A stretch of 64,000 bases of DNA from G963665085 sp963665085 (GTDB taxonomy: Bacteria > Bacteroidota > Bacteroidia > Bacteroidales > JAAAOM01): positions 3,906,001 through 3,970,000 of the forward strand of contig CAXXXS010000001.1 of the NCBI GenBank assembly GCA_963665085.2, read 5' to 3'. The number at the start of each line of letters is the position of its first letter. Positions within the stretch are counted from its first letter, which is position 1. The translations under genes were made by a program, and so were the position numbers. Of the stretch, positions 8,845 through 17,522 are shown piece by piece. The notes below the pieces were generated by a model. The model worked only from the letters and a program-made list of their open reading frames with translations. It made no database searches and was not told the DNA's origin.

Positions 8845-9888
8845 ATGACAAACAAAATATTTTTTCCTCCGGAATGGTATCCTCAGGATGCTATAATGGT
8901 TTCCTGGCCTAATAATCAAACAGATTGGTGCTTCAATCTTGACGAAGCAATAAAAGCCTATGTGGATATTATAATCCGTATCTCAGAATATGAGATGGTT
9001 CTTGTATTGTGTCATAATAAAGAAGAGGTTAAAAAATACCTGGCAAAGGCTAATCTAGCGAATATCTTTTTTATAGAAGAAAACTATAACGATACATGGG
9101 CTCGCGATTTTGGTCCAATTACCGTATTTGATAACGAAAGACCAAAGCTCCTCGATTTTCAGTTTAATGGTTGGGGCAATAAATACGATGCAACCTTAGA
9201 TAATGCAATTACAAAAAGATTATATGATTCGTCCGTCTTTTCTAAAGATACAGGTTATTCAAATATGCTTGATTTTGTGTTAGAAGGAGGAAGTATCGAT
9301 ACAGATGGAAATGGAACATTGTTGACAACCTCACAATGTTTGTTGTCCGATCAAAGAAATCCAAAGTATACAAAAAGGCAGATAGAAAATAAGCTGAAGG
9401 AAAATTTGGGAGTGAAAAATATTCTGTGGCTAAACCATGGGGATATTGAGGGGGATGATACAGATGGACATATTGATACACTTGCCAAATTCTGTGATGA
9501 AAAAACAGTGGTTTATGCATCGTGTGAAAATAAAGGGGCTCCTCATTTTATTGAGTTAAAAAAGATGGAAGAAGAATTGCTTCAACTAACGAATACAAAC
9601 AACGAGAAGTACGGTTTGGTGAAATTACCATTACCTGAACCAATATTCAATGAAAAAGGAAATATGTTGCCTGCTACTTACGTTAATTTTCTTATTACAA
9701 ATGAAGCAGTGTTGGTACCTTCATATAGAGATAAAAAAGATGAAGAAGTAAAAACTATATTGGAAAGTATTTTTAACGAAAAGAGAATAATCATGATAGA
9801 TTGTGTACCTTTAATACAGCAATATGGTTCTTTACACTGTATAACAATGCAGGTTCCTAAAACAATATTAAAAAATCCAGCATTATGA
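8845..9888 (+). CDS. aguA: Agmatine deiminase (AguA / peptidyl-arginine deiminase family)
   Basis: 347 residues from the ATG at 8845 (MTNKIFFPPEW); a TTG directly before it is less likely. It hydrolyses agmatine to N-carbamoylputrescine and ammonia in the cytoplasm. Family signatures are visible: PPEWYPQDAIMVSWP at the start, NDTWARDFGPI near residue 90, LEGGSIDTDG, the NHGDIEGDDTDGHIDT metal/substrate loop, and the catalytic cysteine in GSLHCITMQ close to the C-terminus. Its stop overlaps the start of the amidase gene by 4 bp (ATGA), which makes the polyamine role firm. Bacteroidota also use this family for other guanidino compounds. Confidence 0.92.
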   Translation: MTNKIFFPPEWYPQDAIMVSWPNNQTDWCFNLDEAIKAYVDIIIRISEYEMVLVLCHNKEEVKKYLAKANLANIFFIEENYNDTWARDFGPITVFDNERPKLLDFQFNGWGNKYDATLDNAITKRLYDSSVFSKDTGYSNMLDFVLEGGSIDTDGNGTLLTTSQCLLSDQRNPKYTKRQIENKLKENLGVKNILWLNHGDIEGDDTDGHIDTLAKFCDEKTVVYASCENKGAPHFIELKKMEEELLQLTNTNNEKYGLVKLPLPEPIFNEKGNMLPATYVNFLITNEAVLVPSYRDKKDEEVKTILESIFNEKRIIMIDCVPLIQQYGSLHCITMQVPKTILKNPAL

Positions 9889-10769
9889 CAGATACACTTA
9901 AAATTGGTCTTGTTCAACAAAAGATATCACAAAACAAGGAACGAAATCAACAAAATCTTTTAGCTAATATTACTGATTGTGCAAAAAAAGGGGCAAGGTT
10001 AGTTGTGTTGCCAGAGCTTCATAACACTGTTTATTTTTGTCAGACAGAAAGTCCAAAACATTTTGATATGGCAGAAAGTATACCCGGCCCATCAACTGAA
10101 GTATTGGGGGAATTGTCAAAGGAATTAAAGATTGTAATTGTAGCATCATTATTCGAACGGAGAAGTGCAGGAATTTACCACAATACAGCAGTTGTCCTCG
10201 ATAACGGAGAATTAGTTGGAAAATACAGGAAAATGCATATCCCCGATGATCCCGGATATTATGAGAAATATTATTTTACCCCAGGTGATTTGGGGTTCGA
10301 ACCCATTGATACATCAGCGGGCAGATTAGGGATATTGGTGTGCTGGGATCAGTGGTTTCCCGAAGCTGCCAGGTTGCAGACAATGAACGGGGCTGAAATA
10401 TTGATTTATCCAACTGCTATTGGATGGGATATTACAGATACTATGGATGAACAGCAGAAGCAGTTGGATTCATGGCAAACAATTCAGCGTTCACATGCAA
10501 TAGCAAATGGAATTTTTGTTGTTTCCTGCAACCGAATTGGTTATGAAATAGATCCTACCATGCATACTAAAGGGATAGATTTTTGGGGAAATAGCTTTGT
10601 CGCAGGTCCACAAGGAGAATTTCTTCATATAGCAAGTGTTTTTGAAGAAGAGAACCCAGTAGTTGAAATTAATAAGGCACGCATAGAGACAGTACGCAGG
10701 GCATGGCCATTCTTTAGAGATAGAAGAATTGATGCATACAGTAAAATAAATAATCTTTACAACCGTTAG
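9885..10769 (+). CDS. aguB: N-carbamoylputrescine amidase (nitrilase superfamily)
   Basis: 294 residues, the usual length. It converts N-carbamoylputrescine to putrescine, CO2 and ammonia. The nitrilase catalytic triad is visible: Glu in VVLPELH near residue 46, Lys in KYRKMHIPDD near residue 116 and Cys in ILVCWDQWFPEAA near residue 150. The DPGYYEKYYFTPGD segment is typical of AguB. It is translationally coupled to the deiminase gene by an ATGA overlap. A weak 5-bp stem followed by T's (10768-10785) could end the transcript. Together the two genes give putrescine from agmatine; no arginine decarboxylase gene is in the window. Confidence 0.93.
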   Translation: MTDTLKIGLVQQKISQNKERNQQNLLANITDCAKKGARLVVLPELHNTVYFCQTESPKHFDMAESIPGPSTEVLGELSKELKIVIVASLFERRSAGIYHNTAVVLDNGELVGKYRKMHIPDDPGYYEKYYFTPGDLGFEPIDTSAGRLGILVCWDQWFPEAARLQTMNGAEILIYPTAIGWDITDTMDEQQKQLDSWQTIQRSHAIANGIFVVSCNRIGYEIDPTMHTKGIDFWGNSFVAGPQGEFLHIASVFEEENPVVEINKARIETVRRAWPFFRDRRIDAYSKINNLYNR

Positions 10770-10816
10770 TCTTTACAGACTTTTTGCATCTATACTTTTT
10801 TCTAAATTAAACTAAT

Positions 10817-11548
10817 ATGAAACAATCATACATTATCTACCTGTGCCTATTTATATTTTCTGTTTTTTCTTGCGAAAAAGAAAAACCGGGAGATGAGGAT
10901 GATAATGGCAGAACAGTTAATTCTTTTATTATCGATCATAACTGTGCAACACTTTCTTCTATTCCGGAAGAATGGGTAGAGAAAGCAAAAAAAATCCTGC
11001 ATATTGCTTATAGTCACACATCCCATGGTAGTCAACTGGTAACGAGTATGGAGGGGTTGATAGATTTTAAAGGTGATTTATATTTATTTAATAATGGAGG
11101 AGAAAATGGTGCCCTTGATTTACACGATTATGCAATGAGTGGAGATCTTGGTAATCCTGATAGAACATCATGGGAACAACGTACCCGTGAATATTTGGTA
11201 AACAACCCAGATGTAAATGTTATTATCTGGTCATGGTGTGGACAGGTAAGTAGTGCGTCAGAGCAAGACATTGAAACGTATCTTAGCCTAATGTCCGGAC
11301 TAGAGACTGATTTCCCCGATATAAATTTTGTTTATATGACAGGTCATCTGGATGGAAGTGGATTAGAAGGTAATTTACATCTGCGAAACGAACAAATAAG
11401 AACATATTGTAAGGATAACAATAAAATATTATATGACTTTGCTGATGTTGAATGTTATAATCCTGATGGCGAATATTTCGGAGACAAGATCCCGACAGAT
11501 GAATGTTTTTATGATAAAAACGGGGATGGTGTCCGTGAATCTAATTGA
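10817..11548 (+). CDS. Lipoprotein of unknown function, interrupted by an in-frame TGA
   Basis: The frame begins with a lipoprotein signal peptide (lipobox FSVFSC) and runs 243 codons to a TGA at 11546. The same frame then continues open for 47 more codons to a TAA at 11690. The translated tail (AVEWQESHAEGVVWYSCGS, then SQPLNANQKAYAAWWLWARL) reads as a well-formed C-terminus. The TGA sits where NWAxEWQ would be expected, so a TGG tryptophan codon has probably become TGA. The main part has IAYSHTSHGSQ and VIIWSWCG motifs reminiscent of SGNH-like secreted proteins, but I do not recognise the function. As it stands the product would lack its last ~48 residues. Confidence 0.75.
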   Translation: MKQSYIIYLCLFIFSVFSCEKEKPGDEDDNGRTVNSFIIDHNCATLSSIPEEWVEKAKKILHIAYSHTSHGSQLVTSMEGLIDFKGDLYLFNNGGENGALDLHDYAMSGDLGNPDRTSWEQRTREYLVNNPDVNVIIWSWCGQVSSASEQDIETYLSLMSGLETDFPDINFVYMTGHLDGSGLEGNLHLRNEQIRTYCKDNNKILYDFADVECYNPDGEYFGDKIPTDECFYDKNGDGVRESN

Positions 11549-11692
11549 GCTGTAGAATGGCAGGAGTCTCATGCAGAGGGAGTTGTTTGGTATTCGTGTG
11601 GTTCTGCTCATAGTCAACCGTTAAATGCAAACCAGAAAGCTTATGCTGCCTGGTGGTTATGGGCAAGATTAGCCGGATGGAATGAAAATTAA
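11549..11692 (+). pseudogene. Orphaned C-terminal coding remnant after the TGA
   Basis: These 47 codons plus a TAA stop are in frame with the lipoprotein gene and separated from it only by TGA at 11546-11548. The encoded sequence is protein-like (Trp-rich, ending RLAGWNEN). There is no start codon or ribosome site of its own. A TGA-for-TGG nonsense change, a sequencing error or readthrough are the options. Confidence 0.65.
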
Positions 11693-11789
11693 AAAAAAAA
11701 TAAAAAAAAACGTGCAATTTTTAAAAAAACAAGGTATATTTGAGTCCTTCCCTTTTAAACGCTAACGGTATTGACGCATAACGGTTCTC

Positions 11790-11818
11790 AGCTCCGCCTC
11801 CTGGCGGAGCTTGTTTTT
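11790..11818 (+). terminator. Intrinsic terminator after the interrupted lipoprotein gene
   Basis: A GC-rich perfect 9-bp stem (11790-11798 with 11803-11811), a 4-nt loop and TGTTTTTTG on the plus strand. It lies beyond the distal TAA, consistent with the original gene end being at 11692. Confidence 0.85.
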
Positions 11819-11827
11819 TGTGCCTTT

Positions 11828-12220
11828 TTATACTTCTTCAAGGGGTTTTAGTTCAATATCCATCCCTGTCTCTATCTTGAAATCTTCAACTTCATCACAC
11901 ATATCAGGATCATCGGGATCATAAAACCAGTTTATATTTACAACCCCGCCTTCTTGTTTAAATTTTTTCAATGTGTCGATGATATCAAGAATTTGTCGGG
12001 AGGAGCTTGTGTTAAAATAAGTCAACTTAAAATTGAAAGTAAGAGTCTTATTAATTTCTTCAATATATCTTTTTAACCAATCTATTAAAGGAGAATAAAA
12101 CTTGTAGGTTTCTTCCATGTAGGATTCTCCTTTAATTTCGCATGTTCCTGTTTGTACATCAAAATTAACAGAAGGGAAAAAAGGAGCATCCGGTATTTCT
12201 TGTATTTTAATATTTTCCAT
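11828..12220 (-). CDS. SiaC-family regulatory phosphoprotein (DUF1987)
   Basis: 130 residues. It opens with ENIKIQEIPDAPFFPSVNFD and contains the DUF1987 core GESYMEETYKFYSPLIDWL, then FKLTYFNTSSSRQILDI, where the phospho-acceptor threonine/serine of SiaC lies. In Pseudomonas, SiaC is phosphorylated by SiaB and dephosphorylated by SiaA, and the unphosphorylated form activates the diguanylate cyclase SiaD. No SiaD is present here, so the output partner is unknown. It is the last gene of the minus-strand run, 30 bp after the SiaB-like gene. Confidence 0.85.
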   Translation of the reverse strand: MENIKIQEIPDAPFFPSVNFDVQTGTCEIKGESYMEETYKFYSPLIDWLKRYIEEINKTLTFNFKLTYFNTSSSRQILDIIDTLKKFKQEGGVVNINWFYDPDDPDMCDEVEDFKIETGMDIELKPLEEV

Positions 12221-12250
12221 TAAAGTACGATTTTTTAATTCTGTAATTTA

Positions 12251-12763
12251 CTAATTAATAGTCTTAATATTAACACCAATCTCAAAATAAGAAAGGTCGT
12301 CGTCAATATCTATTATCTTAAATGATAGTTTGCTCTCTGTAATAATTCCAACATGAATTAATCCTATATGGGCCCCTACATCTTTAACTGAGCTTTGCCG
12401 CCTTTTTTCACGTTTTAATTCTCTTAGTTTTTCAACATTTAAACTGTTAATCTGCTCACAATATCCTTTTAATATAGGACCATGTTCTTTTAAAATTTTA
12501 TTTCTAGTACTAAAATTAAAAAAATTGTCTTTTGAAATCAAGTTAAATTCGCCAACTCCAATATCAATATTTTCAATATTAATTTTTTCAGCTGAATAGA
12601 ACGCAATATTTTGAGTAAGTTCTATAAAACTTTTAAATAAACGGTTAACTGTTTTATAATCTTGATCAATAACAACTTTTATAAAGTTACCGAAAAAAGT
12701 TCTTATATGAATAGTAATTGGACCTTTGTATGAAAGCATAGTATTTTCTTTGCTATCTGTCAT
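12251..12763 (-). CDS. SiaB-family protein kinase (DUF6272)
   Basis: 170 residues with a start YKGPITIHIRTFFGNFIK and a helix containing SFIELTQNIAFYSAE, then VGVGEFNL-like strands (DIGVGEFNLIS) and a final IGLIHVGIITESKLSF. This is the layout of SiaB, a GHKL-fold serine/threonine kinase that phosphorylates SiaC. It lies 15 bp past the SiaA-like gene and 30 bp before the SiaC-like gene, so the three should form one transcript. A Met eight residues in (MLSYKGP) is an alternative start. Confidence 0.8.
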   Translation of the reverse strand: MTDSKENTMLSYKGPITIHIRTFFGNFIKVVIDQDYKTVNRLFKSFIELTQNIAFYSAEKINIENIDIGVGEFNLISKDNFFNFSTRNKILKEHGPILKGYCEQINSLNVEKLRELKREKRRQSSVKDVGAHIGLIHVGIITESKLSFKIIDIDDDLSYFEIGVNIKTIN

Positions 12764-12778
12764 AATTTTTATTTAAGA

Positions 12779-14971
12779 TTATCGCAATTTTATTCCTAAT
12801 AAAGTTATATCATCCCTTTGTTCCTGTCCCTCCATAAAATCATCCAAATCTTTTTCAATATTGATTTTTTGTTCAGACATTTTCAGGCCGGAGTTCTCAG
12901 ATAGTAGATCTAACAACCGTTTGGTTCCGAAACGTTTCCTGTTTGATGCATTTTGGTCAATAATACCATCTGAAGATAAGAATAAAGAGTCTCCTGTATT
13001 AATTTCAATAGTTTGATTTGTAAATTGTATTCCTTGATCACTTTTACCATGCCCCCCAATCGATCTTCTGTCTGCTTTTAAGGTCTCAACTTCTTTTGAA
13101 TCTTTTTTGATAAAGAAAAGAGGTCTTTTAGCACCAGAATAGGTGACAAGATATTTATTGTTTTTTAATTCAATTTTGCACAAACATAAGTCCATGCCAT
13201 CATGATTATCAGTTTGTTCTTGCCTTAAAGCTGTATGGACACCATCATTTAGCAAAGCAAGTATTTTGGCTGGTTCAAAAATCTGTTTTTCATTTACAAT
13301 TTCATTTAATAGGCGGTTTCCAATCATTGACATGAATGCTCCGGGAACACCATGGCCTGTGCAGTCAACAGCGGCTATAAAATGCATGTTCTTTTCTGGA
13401 AACCTGGAGAACCAGTAAAAATCTCCTGAAACGATATCTTTAGGCCTGTAAATTATAAAATTTTCACAGCATTTATCAATGTCAGAATTATCTGGTAAAA
13501 TCGCCTGTTGTATTGTCATTGCATAACGGATACTTGCTGTAATTTCCTGGTTTTGTAAATGAAGTTTGTCTCGTTGTTCACAAATTTCTCTTTCCGCTGC
13601 CTTAATCTGACTGATGTCTGAATCAATAGCAATAAGTTTTTTTATGTTGCCATTCTGGTCAATAATAGGGGTTAAGGTAGTGTTTACAAAAATTTCATTT
13701 CCTCCTCTGTGAGCAACAGTCATCTCATAATTAACGGTTTTTTTTGTTTGAAGGCATTCTTCAACTTTCTGCCTGACCTCCTGAGGTGTATTTTCACCGA
13801 GAATGTTTGTCTGCCGTTCTGTTATTAATTGGTTGAATGAGAAACCAAACATCCTGGTAAAACCATTGTTTATCCATTCAAGATTACCTTTTTCATCAGT
13901 TATTATTACTGCATTGTCTGTTTCACTGGCAACAATTGATAATTTTTCAAGCTCGTGATTGGTCTCTTCTAGTTTTTGAGAATAATTTTCAATTTCATTC
14001 TTTTGTTGTGCTAACAGTTTGTTTGCTTTTTTCTTTTGACGGAACTGATAATAAACATAAATAAAGAAGATGAAGATTAATCCAGAAACAGACGCAATAA
14101 ATATTATTATCCACTTTTGGGTCCTAAGCTGTGCTTCTGTTTCACGTTTTTCCAGTTCATTTACTCTTAGTTGCATTTCTTGCTCACGGGCAATTATTTT
14201 TGCTCTTTCCAAAGAGTCTTCTGTATACCTTAATTCTTCGGTTGTTATATTTAATTGATATTCTGTCTGTGCCCGCTGAAGGTTTGCGTTGTCGACTTCT
14301 GTCTGTGCCTGAGATTTTACTTCATCCATCTCAAGTCGTTTTACTTTCTTGTCAATTGAATTATAAATATTAAAGTATTTATAAGATTCATCCGAATTTC
14401 CAATAGCCTGGTAACTTTCATATACCATACCATAACATCGCCTGAGTAATTTGAGGTTTTCAAGCTCAGTAGCAATAGCAATAGCTTCGTTGAGTTTTTC
14501 TATCGCTTCATTATGCCTGTTAAGGCCTTGTAGAGCTAACGCTATATTTGTAAGGCCAGAAGCAATGCTCATTCTGTCATTGATTGCCTTACTATGCATT
14601 AAACCATCTTCAAGGTATGGGAGGGCATTTTTGTATTCTTCCATATCAGAATAAATCATTCCCAAAGTTGTATTGATGGTCATGATTGCCCTGCGGTTAT
14701 TCATTTGGGACGATATTTCAAGGGCACGTTTAAAATAGGTGATGGCCTCAGTATTAATTTGATTATGCCACAATAAAAAAGCTGCTTTATTTAGAAATTG
14801 GGCTTCTTTTGTTTTGTCGCCTTCTCGGTTATATTTATTGATTAATTCATCATATTGTTCAAGTTCCTGTTTTACAGAAGGCGATAATCCTTCTCTTTGA
14901 GCATAGTTATTTGAGAATAAGAAAAGCAAAAAGAGAAATACAATATATTTAGATAAAGACAAGTTACGCAT
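12779..14971 (-). CDS. SiaA-like sensor phosphatase: TPR, TM, PAS and SpoIIE/PP2C domains
   Basis: 730 residues. Order: signal peptide (about 1-24), periplasmic TPR repeats (about 55-205), coiled coil, one membrane helix (IIIFIASVSGLIFIFFIYVYY, about 290-312), a second coiled coil, a PAS domain (about 345-465) and a C-terminal PP2C-type phosphatase. The phosphatase has the metal-binding aspartates in GDFYWF, AAVDCTGHGVPGAF and RDDITLLGI. It should dephosphorylate the adjacent SiaC-like protein in response to a periplasmic or PAS-sensed signal. Pseudomonas SiaA uses a different N-terminal sensor, so the TPR/PAS input is particular to this lineage. Confidence 0.88.
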   Translation of the reverse strand: MRNLSLSKYIVFLFLLFLFSNNYAQREGLSPSVKQELEQYDELINKYNREGDKTKEAQFLNKAAFLLWHNQINTEAITYFKRALEISSQMNNRRAIMTINTTLGMIYSDMEEYKNALPYLEDGLMHSKAINDRMSIASGLTNIALALQGLNRHNEAIEKLNEAIAIATELENLKLLRRCYGMVYESYQAIGNSDESYKYFNIYNSIDKKVKRLEMDEVKSQAQTEVDNANLQRAQTEYQLNITTEELRYTEDSLERAKIIAREQEMQLRVNELEKRETEAQLRTQKWIIIFIASVSGLIFIFFIYVYYQFRQKKKANKLLAQQKNEIENYSQKLEETNHELEKLSIVASETDNAVIITDEKGNLEWINNGFTRMFGFSFNQLITERQTNILGENTPQEVRQKVEECLQTKKTVNYEMTVAHRGGNEIFVNTTLTPIIDQNGNIKKLIAIDSDISQIKAAEREICEQRDKLHLQNQEITASIRYAMTIQQAILPDNSDIDKCCENFIIYRPKDIVSGDFYWFSRFPEKNMHFIAAVDCTGHGVPGAFMSMIGNRLLNEIVNEKQIFEPAKILALLNDGVHTALRQEQTDNHDGMDLCLCKIELKNNKYLVTYSGAKRPLFFIKKDSKEVETLKADRRSIGGHGKSDQGIQFTNQTIEINTGDSLFLSSDGIIDQNASNRKRFGTKRLLDLLSENSGLKMSEQKINIEKDLDDFMEGQEQRDDITLLGIKLR

Positions 14972-15033
14972 AACAAACTACTACATTAGTTCAATTCTTT
15001 TTTACTTTTTCTAACTGAAAAAGTTCCGTTTTT

Positions 15034-16248
15034 TTATAGTTTTATACCAAGGATCAGAATATCATCTACCTGAAAATTATTTCCTTTCCAATTTTCAAAA
15101 CTGTTTTCAATTAATTCTTTTTGTTTTTGAATAGGCTCTTGATGAATATCAAGAAATAATTGTCTGAATTGTTTATACCTGTATTTTTTGTTTTTTTCTC
15201 CACCAAACTGATCAGCAAAACCATCGGAGAATAAATATATTAAATCGTTATTCTTATAGTTTATTAAATTATTTGTAAATGGAGTTGTTTTATTAATATG
15301 TATTCCAATGGGCATTCTATCAGCGTGATGAATAAAAAGTTCATTGTTTTTTATCTGGTATATTGGATTATTTGCTCCTGCATATTGAATTGTGTTGTTC
15401 TCTGGGTCAATCATACATAAGGCTATATCTAATCCGTCAGAAGTTTCTCCTTCTTCACCTTTTTGTTGAAGAAGTTTAATTACCATACTTCGCAGATGTT
15501 CTAGGATATCAGAAGCACTATTAAATTCATAATTATTAATTATTTCTTTCAGAAAAGCCATCCCGGCCATTGTTAAGAAGGCTCCGGAAACACCATGTCC
15601 TGTGCAATCAGCAACAGCGACTATCGTTTTGTCGTTTTTTTTGTCTACCCAGTAAAAATCTCCACCTACAATATTTCTGGGTTTATTAAATATAAAGTAA
15701 TCATTCAATATTGACTCGATAAAATCTTTGGTAGGAAGAATAGCATTTTGAATTCTTTTTGAGTACCTGATATCATCTATAATCTCCTGCTTTTGTTCTT
15801 CAAGCAGTTTGTGTTGTTTTTCAATCTCAAAGTTTTGTTGTTGAAGACGTTTATTTTGTTTTTCAATTTTATCAATTTTATCAACAAGGTTTAATGCCAG
15901 TTTAATTCTAATTAGTAGTTCGAACTCTTTAAAGGGTTTTAAGATAAAATCGTCTGCTCCAACTTTAAACGCTTTTTCAATGGAGTCTGAAGCAGTGAGT
16001 AAAATAATAGGGATTTGTTTTGTTTCTGGTTTGTTCTTTAGATATCTAATTGCATCGATGCCATTCATTTCAGGCATTTCTAAATCCATTAGTATAAGGT
16101 TTGGTTTGTGAGCTAGGGCAAGTTTACATGCTTCAATACCGTTTTTTGCAGTTAATAAAAAAAGCTCGTTTGAAAAATGCGTAAAAATAGATTTAATTTT
16201 TTCTAAACAAGTCTTGGAATCATCTGCTGCAAGAATGGTGTATTTCAT
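15034..16248 (-). CDS. Response regulator with receiver and SpoIIE/PP2C phosphatase domains
   Basis: The ATG at 16248 (MKYTILAADDSKTC) is preferred because the receiver fold starts there; the 18 upstream codons are unlikely to be translated. The product has 404 residues. The receiver domain (about 1-120) has the acidic pair ADD, the phosphorylation aspartate in LILMDLEMPEMNG and the lysine in LKPFKE. A coiled coil (about 125-165) links to a PP2C phosphatase with GDFYWVD, VADCTGHGVSGAF and VDDILILGI. It is 62 bp upstream of the SiaA-like gene on the same strand, so the module has two phosphatases, one probably controlled by phosphorylation from an unlinked histidine kinase. Confidence 0.88.
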   Translation of the reverse strand: MKYTILAADDSKTCLEKIKSIFTHFSNELFLLTAKNGIEACKLALAHKPNLILMDLEMPEMNGIDAIRYLKNKPETKQIPIILLTASDSIEKAFKVGADDFILKPFKEFELLIRIKLALNLVDKIDKIEKQNKRLQQQNFEIEKQHKLLEEQKQEIIDDIRYSKRIQNAILPTKDFIESILNDYFIFNKPRNIVGGDFYWVDKKNDKTIVAVADCTGHGVSGAFLTMAGMAFLKEIINNYEFNSASDILEHLRSMVIKLLQQKGEEGETSDGLDIALCMIDPENNTIQYAGANNPIYQIKNNELFIHHADRMPIGIHINKTTPFTNNLINYKNNDLIYLFSDGFADQFGGEKNKKYRYKQFRQLFLDIHQEPIQKQKELIENSFENWKGNNFQVDDILILGIKL

Positions 16249-16473
16249 TGAATAATAGATATATTTTAATAAACATATGCCATTAACAAAATTACTAATC
16301 AATAATTGATAAGAAATAATAATTTAGTGATACTTATTGCCTTTGGCTGGTGAGATAAATCAGCAGATTTTCAGATTTTTAAGAGTTCGTATGCAAGGAT
16401 GTCTGTAAAAGCAAAAAAAAAATATGAGTAAATAAGATTTGGTAATATCTAATCTCTTCTACATTTATTGATT

Positions 16474-16540
16474 CTTAAATAAACCTTAAATTAATCTTAA
16501 GCATGTTGAATTTTAAAGAATAATTTAAGTTACTCTTAAT
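16474..16540 (+). promoter_or_regulatory. Array of CTTAAA direct repeats with 11-bp pitch
   Basis: CTTAAA/CTTAAG hexamers start at 16474, 16485 and 16496, exactly 11 bp apart. A second group of related half-sites starts near 16512, 16524 and 16535. Tandem hexamers with one helical turn pitch are the binding pattern of OmpR/PhoB/CpxR-family response regulators. The array ends about 58 bp before the start of the small secreted protein at 16598. The regulator is unknown. Confidence 0.5.
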
Positions 16541-16597
16541 ATTTTATTTCGATTTGGTTAAAACATGATGGTTTTCTTTGCATTGAAAAATTTATGT

Positions 16598-16936
16598 ATG
16601 AGAAAATTATTGTTGATAGTATTATCGGTTTTATTGCTGACACCTGTTTTTTCAACTAATCTTGACGAAGGCGTTAAGGCAACTACCTCAATTACAGGAA
16701 AAGTAATTGATAAACAAACAGGAGAGGCACTAACTGGCGTTAGTGTAAAATTAACAGGTTTAAACCTCACCGTTTACTCCGATTTTGATGGTAATTTTGT
16801 TGTTGATAATATATTGCCGGGTAAATATGAACTTTTTGTTTCCATGTTAACATATGAAAAGATGAATAAAGAAAATTTTTCAGTAGAACAGGGCAATAAT
16901 AACTTTCTTAATATTGAACTAGAACCTTTAAAATAA
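16598..16936 (+). CDS. Small secreted protein with CarboxypepD_reg-like domain
   Basis: The ATG at 16598 (MRKLLLIVLSVLLLTPVFS) starts a clean signal peptide, whereas an ATG 11 codons upstream would spoil it. The product has 112 residues. After cleavage there is one carboxypeptidase-regulatory-like beta-sandwich: SITGKVIDKQTGEALTGVSV, then YSDFDGNFVVDNILPGKYEL. In Bacteroidota this domain usually forms the N-terminus of TonB-dependent receptors; here it stands alone. The gene has an array of 11-bp-pitch repeats upstream and shares a bidirectional terminator with the convergent gene. Function unknown, possibly an envelope stress or surface factor. Confidence 0.8.
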   Translation: MRKLLLIVLSVLLLTPVFSTNLDEGVKATTSITGKVIDKQTGEALTGVSVKLTGLNLTVYSDFDGNFVVDNILPGKYELFVSMLTYEKMNKENFSVEQGNNNFLNIELEPLK

Positions 16937-16967
16937 AAAAAGCCAGTTAATCAACTGGCTTTTTTTA
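16935..16967. terminator. Bidirectional intrinsic terminator between convergent genes
   Basis: An 8-bp perfect stem (AGCCAGTT/AACTGGCT, 16941-16948 with 16953-16960) is flanked by an A-run on the left and a T-run on the right. It can end both the plus-strand gene at 16936 and the minus-strand gene at 16983. Confidence 0.9.
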
Positions 16968-16982
16968 TTTTAGCTTTAAGTA

Positions 16983-17444
16983 TTAGTATTCCTTAGTTTC
17001 AATTAGTTTCCCATTTTCGTCCCACCTTGACCAGTTACCAATTTTTTTGTCCTTGTCATAATACATTTCGCATCGAAGGGTTCCATTATCGTCCCAAATT
17101 AGCCACTGGCCATGTTTTTTGTTATTCTTGTAATTTGCTTCAGCAATTTTTACATTAGCAATGTTGTAGGTTTCCCATTTGCCATCCATCATTCCATTTT
17201 TGTACGAACGGATTTCATTTAAATTTCCATTATCAAAATAGAGATTAACAAAACCTTCTTTAACACCCTCAACTAAATTCATTTCTATTCGTGTTGACCC
17301 ATTTTCATATTGTTCTGTGTATTCACCGTTATAAGGTTCATAATTTGAAGCATAGTACATTCCGTCATCACCTTCTATAATTTGTCCCCAACTTGTTGTT
17401 GCGCCTATAACGATTATTGCTAGTATATTAATTAATCTTTTCAT
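16983..17444 (-). CDS. Secreted MORN-like repeat protein (YwqK family)
   Basis: 153 residues with a signal peptide (cleavage probably after TTSWG). It consists of about five MORN-variant repeats of roughly 20 residues, recognisable from YENGSTRIEMNLVEGVKEG, YFDNGNLNEIRSYKNGMMDGKW and WDDNGTLRCEMYYDKDKKIGNW. Databases often label this family toxin-antitoxin YwqK antitoxin, but no toxin is nearby and the protein is exported, so I do not support that role. Three TTAACA/TTAATA repeats with 11-bp pitch lie about 80-106 bp upstream. Confidence 0.8.
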   Translation of the reverse strand: MKRLINILAIIVIGATTSWGQIIEGDDGMYYASNYEPYNGEYTEQYENGSTRIEMNLVEGVKEGFVNLYFDNGNLNEIRSYKNGMMDGKWETYNIANVKIAEANYKNNKKHGQWLIWDDNGTLRCEMYYDKDKKIGNWSRWDENGKLIETKEY

Positions 17445-17522
17445 GGCTTTATATTTTAAATGTTCAACATCGGATTCTTTATAAACAATAAACGTAATTT
17501 CTTTTCGTTTGTTTACTTTTCG

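Noticed and set aside
11546..11548. TGA as a selenocysteine codon
   Set aside because: The expected residue at this position is tryptophan, I see no SECIS-like hairpin directly after it, and the protein is not a redox type.
16983..17444. Toxin-antitoxin label for the YwqK-like gene
   Set aside because: The protein has a signal peptide and MORN repeats, and no toxin gene is adjacent.
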